Source: Chara braunii
Taxonomy: Eukaryota > Streptophyta > Charophyceae > Charales > Characeae
Assembly (NCBI GenBank): GCA_003427395.1
Contig: BFEA01000109.1
Span: forward strand, 1,067,467-1,093,849
Reading direction: 5' to 3'
DNA length: 26,383 nucleotides
Each line of letters opens with the position of its first letter. Position 1 is the stretch's first letter. Position numbers and translations under genes: made by a program. Positions 8,909 to 15,275 of this stretch are shown in pieces. Under the pieces are notes generated by a model. That model saw only the letters and a list, made by a program, of their open reading frames with translations, was not told the DNA's origin and ran no database searches.

Positions 8909-9178
8909 TCATGCTAAGAGAGGGTGTGGCGGATAATGGCATCCGGTGTAATCCACGCGGCAGAGACATATGCTTTCTATGACAGCTGCTTGGAAACACT
9001 GATGACACATGGCATGTGGCTGACATGTCAGCAAGAAAGCAGGCTCACGTTCACAGCTATTCAGGCATAGCATGTCAAGGCCACGATGCACACAGGGCAA
9101 GTAATTAGGGAGGGGGTGGAAGGGATGGGTACAAGACGAAGGGTGGCAATTTTTGCAGCAGAGACTGGCACTGACCAC
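8909..9178 (-). pseudogene. RING-like zinc-finger ORF (unit A)
   Basis: This 89-codon minus-strand frame contains CLNSCEREPAFLLTCQPHAM and CHQCFQAAVIESICLCRVDY. The ligands follow C-x3-C-x9-C-x2-H-x2-C-x2-C-x8-C-x-C-R, so six of the eight expected ligands and the trailing Arg are visible. The frame ends before a CPxCR motif. A further N-terminal Cys/His group (CCKNCHPSSCTHPFH) precedes it. The C-terminal half resembles RING domains such as the IAP-type class, but the second Cys and the His each sit one residue later than usual. It is probably a decayed member of a repeated family. Confidence 0.5.
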
Positions 9179-9245
9179 CCCTTTGTAGTATTCAGATCAG
9201 AGACTATGCCGTGTGCATGCCACCCGTGCTCTAGCTGCCCATGGT

Positions 9246-9261
9246 AAACACCATCCAGTCT

Positions 9262-9335
<74 letters not shown>

Positions 9336-9336
9336 N

Positions 9337-9399
<63 letters not shown>

Positions 9400-9472
9400 A
9401 GAAAAAACACCATCCAATCTACACTGGGAGAGGGTCCTTCACTGTCCATGGTAGACTCCGTCCAGTCTACAC
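9246..9472. repeat. Short direct repeats around an (AG)n array
   Basis: The motif ACCATCCAGTCTACAC or a close variant occurs at about 9250, 9409 and 9457, each followed by a G/A-rich stretch. The first two copies flank a long (AG)n array at 9270-9398, so the microsatellite appears to have expanded inside a short tandem repeat. A single N lies at 9336 within the array. Confidence 0.7.
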
Positions 9473-9516
9473 AGGGAGGGGATGCTACCTGGACATGCAT
9501 AGGGGAAGGAGGAGGT

Positions 9517-9813
9517 TCAACCGGATTGCTCTCTAGAGGTCGTAGAGCCTTGTGCGTCCGCAACGACATAGTGTTCCTGATGGACAAGCCAGACCAAGTG
9601 ATATTCTACCGCTTGGTGATAGAAAGAGTTGATATTTCCCGTTGTGTGCACCCTATCGCCACTGTCCCATAGGGACCATGGGTTATCTGCAAAGGTAAGA
9701 ACACTGAAATGACCTGGACGATGTAGGATGTATGCACAAATATTCAGATCCATGCCTGGCATGCGATTCTGTGGAGTAGGCTGGAGTTGTAGTCGCCTAC
9801 CCATAAATGCCAT
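9517..9813 (-). CDS. Unidentified ORF with GHF...W.LWDS pattern
   Basis: This 98-codon frame starts at an ATG at 9813, just after an upstream in-frame TGA. Its composition looks protein-like: LNICAYILHRPGHFSVLTFA, then NPWSLWDSGDRV, then YHQAVEYHLVWLVHQEH. The His-Phe pair followed by Trp and Asp loosely recalls the His/Trp/Asp region of papain-fold peptidases (Josephin or USP types), but no catalytic Cys segment was found, so this is only a weak resemblance. Neighbouring frames upstream (9820-9990) look like broken continuations with stops. It may be an exon or a fragment of the decayed gene series that includes the RING-like units downstream on the same strand. Confidence 0.25.
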   Translation of the reverse strand: MAFMGRRLQLQPTPQNRMPGMDLNICAYILHRPGHFSVLTFADNPWSLWDSGDRVHTTGNINSFYHQAVEYHLVWLVHQEHYVVADAQGSTTSREQSG

Positions 9814-10146
9814 GGACAGGACTTGCGTTCACACCAGGTGTAGTGCTGTCGTCCTCTCAGAAGACAGCACGATGCTCTGCTTCTATCCAGCGGACAACGT
9901 CTGCAAAATCCGGAACAGTATAAGGATTGCAATTGTAAGTGAGGAGACATACATTAATGGCAAAGTACACACAGCAGCCACACTGTAGCTCCACGATATC
10001 ATCTCATTCATCCAATTCTGCAGATTGCATGGCAGGTGAAGCTTCATTGCGGTCTTGACTATTACTGTCCAGTTCCTCCGGCTATATCAACTCCATGGGC
10101 TCTGGTATGCACTCAGGAGGGAGATCATCTTCAGTCAGGGGCTCCA

Positions 10147-10434
10147 TCAGGTGATCCCATGGTGGATCACTGTCAATTGGGGCGGGGGAAGAAGCACGGC
10201 TAGGCGGATGACAAACGGGTATGCACGAAGCGGAAGCTGATCAACCGCACTTGTTCTCCGACTGGCTGCCAGTCGTGCAAATGCTGCACAGGTAGCTGCA
10301 CCATGGGCCTGGTGCACCCACAGCCATGCAGCACTAAAGAAGTCGTCGCCACATTGCGGGCAATGGACTAGATATGTACTGTTTCGCGTTAATGTATATT
10401 GAGAGCGACGATGTCGTACCGTACGGTTGCGCAC
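10147..10434 (-). CDS. Unidentified ORF with possible C2H2-like segment
   Basis: This 95-codon minus-strand frame contains YLVHCPQCGDDFFSAAWLWV followed by HQAHGAATC. C-x2-C-x12-H fits a C2H2 finger, but the second His comes after only two residues, where three to five are usual. A second possible ligand is the later Cys. The Arg-rich N-terminus (RTVRHRRSQ) could be basic nuclear-type sequence. No splice sites were identified with confidence. It lies upstream of the 9517-9813 frame and the RING-like units on the same strand. Confidence 0.25.
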   Translation of the reverse strand: MRNRTVRHRRSQYTLTRNSTYLVHCPQCGDDFFSAAWLWVHQAHGAATCAAFARLAASRRTSAVDQLPLRAYPFVIRLAVLLPPPQLTVIHHGIT

Positions 10435-10512
10435 ATATTGTCGGAGCAGATCTTTAACCCCTGCAGGGGGTGGGGGTGATCATGCTGTTCAAGGACGAGC
10501 GAGGCCACTGTC

Positions 10513-11310
10513 TTGGAGGCGGTGACGGAGACACTCCCCATCTCCGTCAAAGAGGCATCTGTAACGGGCAATGTGACGATGGATCTGACCATGAATGTGT
10601 TGATGATGAGATCGACAAAGACTACAACCCCCCCAGTGCCCCCCAGAGGTAAACATCGGCAATTCCAAGAGGCCCCACACTACCGAGGACCACTGAAGGC
10701 TTCGAACTCGGCGAGCAAGCATCCGGGCGTAATCCACGGTCTGGTGCCCAACGGCAGGGTGAAGAGGTTCCAGGATTAGAGATTCTTAAGTATCTCAGTA
10801 TGATTGGCAGTGGCCCTGACATTCAGACACATTCAGACATTGTCAATTGTCATGTATCATTGGACGCTGGACTCAGATTCCAGCAGGTACCCCTCTCCAC
10901 CAATAGACTGGAGCATCCAGCGGTGGGCTACCAGGGAAGGTGCTCTTATAGCCCCACCTGGTACACCAAGCCCAGCTTAAAAAAGAAAAGAAAAAAAAGT
11001 GGTCAACAACGAAGGGGAGGCATGCAAGGTGGAGGATGAGGAGGAGGAAGAGGGAGAAGAGGCAGAGGACTGGGGGGGTGATGTAGTAGAGGATGTCGGC
11101 GAGGGAGATGGTGGTGATGGCGGTGGTGGTCGTGATGATGATGGTGGGAATGATGGCAGTAGTGGCAGTGGTGGTGGGGGTGGTGGGTTAGGCAAAGGTG
11201 GAGGTGGGAATGGCAGCAGTCGCCGTCTTGGTAAGATGCAGGCCTTCGTCCCCTGCAGCCATTACGATAACATCTACAGTGAGCCGTCTGGTCGAGCCAG
11301 GGTTCTAGCC
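10513..11310 (+). repeat. Dispersed coding-like repeat R2, copy 1
   Basis: Parts of this stretch match, in inverted orientation, 15540-15830. The shared starts are AAGAGGCATCT and GATCTGAyCATGAATGTGTTGATGA. The shared ends are a TGCAGGCCTTCGTCCCCTGCAG versus TACAGGCCTTCATCCCTGCAG block. At protein level the frame at 10513-10779 has VTMDLTMNVLM and the frame at 10999-11484 has RRLGKMQAFVPC. Copy 2 has [11 protein letters not shown] and [12 protein letters not shown]. Between the anchors copy 1 carries an acidic then Gly-rich low-complexity stretch (11030-11220). The protein family is not recognised. Confidence 0.5.
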
Positions 11311-11453
11311 CCAAGGAAAAGACATGACCCATCTTGCTCACAAGTATCTTTCCACTCAAGATCATACAGAGCAGGGGGCGGCAGAGATGTCTTCCATGAT
11401 AGGATGTCATCAATGAATCGATATGTTAATGCACATGCCTGCACAGCATGCAC

Positions 11454-11491
11454 CTGTCTCTTATACACATCTAGATGTGTATAAGAGACAG
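11454..11491. other. Nextera transposon-end junction adapter (artefact)
   Basis: Positions 11454-11472 read CTGTCTCTTATACACATCT and 11473-11491 read its exact reverse complement, AGATGTGTATAAGAGACAG. This 38-bp palindrome is the Tn5 mosaic-end pair that forms the circularisation junction in Nextera mate-pair libraries. It is not biological, and its presence between ordinary sequence and a GA array suggests an untrimmed junction joined two distant loci. Sequence on the two sides may not be contiguous in the genome. Confidence 0.95.
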
Positions 11492-11523
<32 letters not shown>

Positions 11524-11570
11524 CGGGAGGGAGCCGCGGGAGGGAGAGGCGGGAGGGAGAGGCGGGAGGG
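11492..11570. repeat. (GA)n and GGGAGGC repeats
   Basis: GA dinucleotides run directly from the adapter to about 11518. They are followed by about four copies of a GGCGGGAGGGA-like unit to about 11570. Confidence 0.9.
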
Positions 11571-11659
11571 GCGCATCTGTTTCACATCAGCGACGTGGAC
11601 GGCCTGATACCTCTCCCTTCCCGTCACGGAGGGTCTGTATGCATTTATACCTACAAAAC

Positions 11660-11662
11660 GTC

Positions 11663-11705
<43 letters not shown>

Positions 11706-11711
11706 TATATC
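11660..11711. repeat. (TA)n microsatellite
   Basis: TA dinucleotides with two TAC interruptions run directly into the first copy of the hammerhead-like repeat. Confidence 0.95.
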
Positions 11712-11720
11712 TTCAGCCTC

Positions 11721-11757
11721 CTGATGAGTCGGTGAAACTCCGACGAAACAGTTTGTC
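11721..11757 (+). ncRNA. Hammerhead ribozyme-like core, copy 1
   Basis: CTGATGA (11721-11727) is followed by a five-base-pair stem II, GTCGG (11728-11732) with CCGAC (11740-11744), closed by a seven-base loop. GAAA comes next (11745-11748). The AC after GAA can pair with GT (11755-11756) as a two-bp stem III around a five-base loop, placing a GTC cleavage triplet at 11755-11757. This matches the universally conserved hammerhead core with a minimal stem III, as described for Penelope-like elements. A clear stem I between the bases before CTGATGA and those after GTC is not visible (C opposite A at the first position), so cis-cleavage is uncertain. Confidence 0.5.
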
Positions 11758-12145
11758 ACAGCCCCTCGTTTGTTGTCCTCTTATTTCTCTCTGCCTACGG
11801 TTTATCGGGCAGTTCCGTTTGTGACGATATATGCTACGACTTCGCTAGCTTCCTGCTACGGTTTTTTCCGGTCAGGTCGAGCGGCAGTGGTCGGGGCCGT
11901 TACTAGGCGGCCATGTTGTGCCTCTAGTGCCAGCGGCGTGTCTGGAGTGTATTTTTTGGCTGTGACAGACCTTTCTTTGTTTCGTGGATGTTTTGCTGGC
12001 TTGTGATGGGGTGTGAANCGACAGTCTGTAGAGTTTTCCATCTGGTATGGGTGAGTGATAGTTTACTTTGATTTTCGTTAAGGTAGATTATCATTTACAG
12101 GGTAATCAGTGAGGGGATTCTGCAGATTGTTGAGGGTTCAGCCTC

Positions 12146-12182
12146 CTGATGAGTCGGTGAAACTCCGATGAAACAGTTTGTC
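12146..12182 (+). ncRNA. Hammerhead ribozyme-like core, copy 2
   Basis: This has the same layout as copy 1: CTGATGA (12146-12152), GTCGG (12153-12157) with CCGAT (12165-12169), GAAAC (12170-12174) and GTC (12180-12182). The single change in the core region turns the last C of stem II into U, giving a G-U pair in place of the conserved G-C next to the GAAA. It may be less stable. Stem I is again not evident. Confidence 0.45.
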
Positions 12183-12334
12183 ACAGCCCCTCGTTTGTTG
12201 TCCTCTTCTTTCTCTCTGCCAACGGTTTACCGGGCAGTTCNGGTGGTCTTGCTTGCTTCTCCTTATTTTATTTGGTTTTATTGTACAGAAAAGAAATTGA
12301 GACGGTCACCTGTGGATATATCTCAAGCCTGCCC

Positions 12335-12407
12335 TTTTTTTTTTTTTTTTTTAATGGACCATTTCAGACATTTCTCGATTTATGCGTGTCATCCCTGCGC
12401 AGGGGTC

Positions 12408-12439
<32 letters not shown>

Positions 12440-12450
12440 ACGGATGTCCC
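12335..12450 (-). pseudogene. U6 snRNA retropseudogene with A tail
   Basis: Read on the minus strand, 12450-12353 reproduces U6 snRNA. It has GGGACATCCG, AAATTGGAACGATACAGAGA (containing the ACAGAGA box), AGATTAGCATG with the AGC triad, CCCCTGCGCAGGGATGACACG, then AAATCGAGAAATG and TGGTCC. The first roughly eight bases of the 5' hairpin are missing, and a nine-base duplication-like insertion lies before TGGTCC. The 3' end is followed by 18 A residues (T run at 12335-12352 on plus) in place of the T terminator of a genuine Pol III gene. A 5' truncation plus an A tail indicates a LINE-type retrocopy. No clear target-site duplication was found. Confidence 0.9.
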
Positions 12451-12462
12451 GATTTTTTAATC

Positions 12463-12493
12463 AAAAAGAAAAGAAAAGAAAAGAAAAGAAAAG
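12463..12493. repeat. (AAAAG)n microsatellite
   Basis: About six AAAAG units lie directly upstream (in U6 sense) of the U6 retrocopy. Confidence 0.9.
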
Positions 12494-12594
12494 GAGACGG
12501 GATTGCAAAATACACACATGGGCCTTAAGGTGGGAAGGGGAGGCTGAAGATTGGGGACATGGGCATAGAAATTTCAGGACAGTACGTGTGGCTC

Positions 12595-12596
<2 letters not shown>

Positions 12597-12644
<48 letters not shown>

Positions 12645-12648
12645 GTGT

Positions 12649-12679
<31 letters not shown>

Positions 12680-12768
12680 GGGGTGGGTGTGGGTGTGGGT
12701 GTGGGTGTGGGTGTGGGTGTTTTAGATTTTCCCCACAACAGCCGCAATTCCCCACAACAGCCGCAATT
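12597..12768. repeat. Compound (CT)n-(TG)n-(G)n-(GGGTGT)n array plus 19-bp duplication
   Basis: The order is CT dinucleotides (12597-12639), TG (12644-12661), about 20 Gs (12663-12683), six perfect GGGTGT hexamers (12685-12720), and an exact head-to-tail pair of a 19-bp unit, CCCCACAACAGCCGCAATT (12731-12749 and 12750-12768). The G-rich part can form quadruplexes on the plus strand. Confidence 0.95.
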
Positions 12769-13020
12769 CAGAATCAAAGCAGTCTTTGTCCTATTGCAGA
12801 CAACGAGAGCATTTGAGATGTCCAAAATATTAAAGCAAATTTATAATTAGACAGTTTTTTGGTTGTCCTTGGGGTACCCGTTTCATTGTTCTTGCGGCTC
12901 CCGTTTTACTGTGCCTCTTACGCACAAGGCTGCCAACGTTGATTGCGGTTGAGCGGCAGCTGCCCACATCCCGGTGTGAATTCACGGCCCACTTGCACGT
13001 TATTTCAGGAGGCAGAGTGT
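12768..13020. repeat. Dispersed repeat R1, copy 2
   Basis: This is collinear with 6765-7080 (same shared blocks and orientation), with substitutions and small indels throughout. The minus-strand frame at 12830-13087 is open but has no recognised domain. Confidence 0.7.
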
Positions 13021-13100
13021 GTGGTGTGTGGCGGCCAGTTGGCTTTGGACAGGCACTATCGGTGCGAGGCAACTTTGTTTGTGTCACCTCGTAGTGCTAT

Positions 13101-13376
13101 GGCCCTTCGAGCAGTGGGCCTTGGACGGACAGACGGTAATGGCCAGATAGGCCTGCGATCTGGGCTGTTTGCTAAACACGAGGCCCAGATCACAGGCTGA
13201 TCACCACAAGTTAACAGGGCCCACAATCTGGGCCATTCATGGGAAGAAAGGCCCATATTGCAGGCTGTTCACCAAAAATTCAGATCGGCCCGCAATGTTA
13301 GACCTTCTGCACGTGCCAATGGCCCAGATTGTCCCGCCGTGGAGATTGGCCTGCAATTGGGGGCGTTCACATGCAC
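13101..13376. repeat. ~34-bp degenerate minisatellite, 7-8 units
   Basis: Units begin GGCC at 13101, 13150, 13182, 13218, 13250, 13287, 13321 and 13348, mostly 27-37 bp apart. A rough consensus is GGCCCRCAATCTGGGCTGTT followed by CACCAAAAATTCA. Many units contain GGCCCA and its complement TGGGCC, so several hairpins are possible. No reading frame is kept across units. Confidence 0.65.
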
Positions 13377-13853
13377 AAACGATGAACCACACACATGGTG
13401 CCCTTATGTCGTTCAGGGCCTTTCTATAGTGTTATAGACAACGACAATCGGAGCCAACCGATCACTGAGCAAATCGCACAAAACAGAGATGGGATCCACA
13501 CACTACTAGAAGGAAGAGACATGGAAAGCTCAAGATCAGAAGCTGGTATTGTTTTAGAGTCGTTTTAGACATGTCCTGAACAATGTCGTAGTTGACAAAA
13601 CGCTACATACCCCCGCAGGCAGTGAGTAGCGTCTGCGCCGGCAACAAATGCAACACCACCTGAGTCACATCTAGCGTTTAAAAAAAAAAAAAAATGGAAC
13701 CAATCCGCGGGCATCTCTCAAAAAAGTTTGTAAAAACCGGGAAAAACACACACACACACACACAAAAAAGGGAGAGATCGAAAGAGTGCATCTGCGATAT
13801 AGGACCACGAATGGCACATGAAAAAATAGTCAGTTTGCAGTGTTGGACCTCAC
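13377..13853. other. No recognisable gene
   Basis: Unique-looking sequence with an A run (13680-13694) and a short CA array (13746-13763). Frames here are short. Confidence 0.4.
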
Positions 13854-13985
13854 CTGGTATATGTGGATTCCAAATAACCTTCTGGTTGCACACAAAGATT
13901 TCAAACTTTCTGGCAGGTAACCTTCTTCGAGTTTTACGTTTGTTGAAGCCAGGCTTTGTGGCAGAATGACGATGGCAATGACATC
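13854..13985 (-). CDS. Candidate internal exon, unknown gene
   Basis: On the minus strand the acceptor TTTTCTTTTTCAG ends at 13986 and the donor CAG|GTGAGG follows 13854. Both are strong consensus sites framing exactly 132 bp. Two of the three frames are fully open. One gives DVIAIVILPQSLASTNVKLE and continues to LFGIHIYQ (44 codons). The other gives a basic peptide containing KPGFNKRKTRRRLPARKFEI. Neither is recognised. It lies 1.1 kb downstream of the FOLD stop on the same strand, so it could be a 3'-UTR exon, an exon of another minus-strand gene extending beyond view, or chance. Confidence 0.35.
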
Positions 13986-14419
13986 CTGAAAAAGAAAACA
14001 TGATGAAGGGCACTTCTGTCCACACCCTGCTAACACAACAGCTGGTGCTTGTTGAGGAGTATGCAAGCAGCCAAACAGCGCTCTAGGGTCAGCCAACATG
14101 ATTGCAATCCCTGACAGAACCAAGCCATCTGCTTTTTATTTCTGAATACATCACCCGACTCAGGCTGCAAGACGGCAGGATCTCTCTTTCATTGAATAAA
14201 TGGCACAACATTATTGAATCAGACAGGATTCAAATTTCAAACACTTAACCTGTCAATCAACAAGTTCTAGGCAGGATCATTCCTCCACCAGCCAGTTGTG
14301 CAGAAGCGAGCTACCAATCAGAGGGCGTAAACATTTTCCCACTAGTCCATCCACACGGCGTCAGCAGTCTCAAGCACAAGCAATTTATGGAGATGAGAGG
14401 GTAGGTGGGGGTAAGGGGG

Positions 14420-14489
<70 letters not shown>

Positions 14490-15098
14490 TGGTGGATTGG
14501 GCAGGTATTCAGAAGGAAAACTGTGATGAGAAAATAGGCAGAACAGATGACTACTCTAAAAAAACTGCTATCTGGACAAAATGGTGAAACTAAACAAGCT
14601 TTCAGCTCTTCAACCAACATTGATTCACCGTAACGGACATCGATGGTTAGTGGGTCATCAACCATCTTCCAGTTGTGGCCGTAATGTTCGCCCACAATTC
14701 CAGGGACACTGATCATGACTGACGGCTCCAAAATCTATCCTTCTGACCAATCTGAATCCTTGCCTATCGTCAAAACAAATGACAAAAAAGAACGAAGAAC
14801 AAAAGACCCAACCAGAAGGGCAACAACTAGCCTCTCTCAAGGCAGTTGCCAGCTCTCCAAACTCATAAAGACAACCAGCATTCCTTAGATGGCTCTCTAT
14901 ACTCATAAACACACCCTACACTCGTAAGATGGCATCTATCATCATGATTCTATCCGCTGCAAAACTCCTCCATTCGACCATCCGACAAGCACATCTGTCG
15001 ACACAATACTTGCCTAACATTTCCTCATGCGGAGAGGGGCAATAATATGCTCCCTCTCACAGACAAGTGGTCAAACTGAATACACTTACGTACGATCA
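13986..15098. other. FOLD 3' flank, no confident gene
   Basis: This contains a (CA)n(GA)n array (14419-14487) and an exact-length 40-bp tandem duplication (14852-14891 and 14892-14931), whose copies share GCTCTC-ATACTCATAAA-ACA. A minus-strand open segment at about 14553-14731 (with PLTIDVRYGESMLVEEL) is preceded by a pyrimidine-rich acceptor-like GATAG near 14764. However, it has an in-frame TAG upstream and no recognised domain. The FOLD 3' UTR probably begins here; no poly(A) signal could be fixed. Confidence 0.4.
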
Positions 15099-15275
15099 TT
15101 ATCGCTCAGGAAGACCAAATGCCCTCTTGGCTGAGCAGAGTGTGTTCTGCAGCAAAATAGCAATGGTCATAGGACCAACACCTCCTGGAACAGGAGTGAC
15201 AGCACTCGCCACCTTCTTGGCCTCCTCGAAACATACATCGCCAACCAGACGGTATCCTCGCTTCTGGGTGGGATC
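15099..15275 (-). CDS. FOLD: FOLD exon 3 (residues 242-299)
   Basis: The acceptor TTGTGCAG precedes GAT-CCC-ACC at 15275. The exon encodes [13 protein letters not shown], the signature [25 protein letters not shown] and a stop at 15099-15101. Confidence 0.95.
   Translation of the reverse strand, partial: DPTQKRGYRLVGDVCFEEAKKVASAVTPVPGGVGPMTIAILLQNTLCSAKRAFGLPER

Larger units (their letters stand above)
11712..12240 (+). mobile_element. Two direct 104-bp repeats, 425 bp apart (Penelope-like terminal repeat candidate)
   Basis: Positions 11712-11815 and 12137-12240 are 104-bp direct copies that differ at only four positions. Both contain the hammerhead-like core and a downstream CTGCC...GGCAG hairpin-forming segment. 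The 321 bp between them show no recognisable gene. Terminal repeats of Penelope-like retroelements are known to carry hammerhead cores and to occur as tandem copies near simple repeats, which fits the adjacent TA array. No reverse transcriptase or GIY-YIG frame is present, so the assignment is an inference. Single Ns at 12018 and 12241 mark uncertain joins. Confidence 0.5.

Noticed and set aside
9061-9672. Long frames encoding (RE)n or (SL)n on both strands
   Set aside because: They are translations of the (AG)n array; every frame of such an array is open.
10999-11484. 161-codon acidic and Gly-rich frame as a gene
   Set aside because: The middle is trinucleotide low complexity and the frame runs into the adapter artefact. 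It is kept only as part of repeat R2.
11274-11824. Frames containing SYTHLDVYKRQ
   Set aside because: This peptide is the translation of the Nextera mosaic-end pair.
12574-12850. Frames over the CT/TG/G/GGGTGT region
   Set aside because: Simple-repeat translations.
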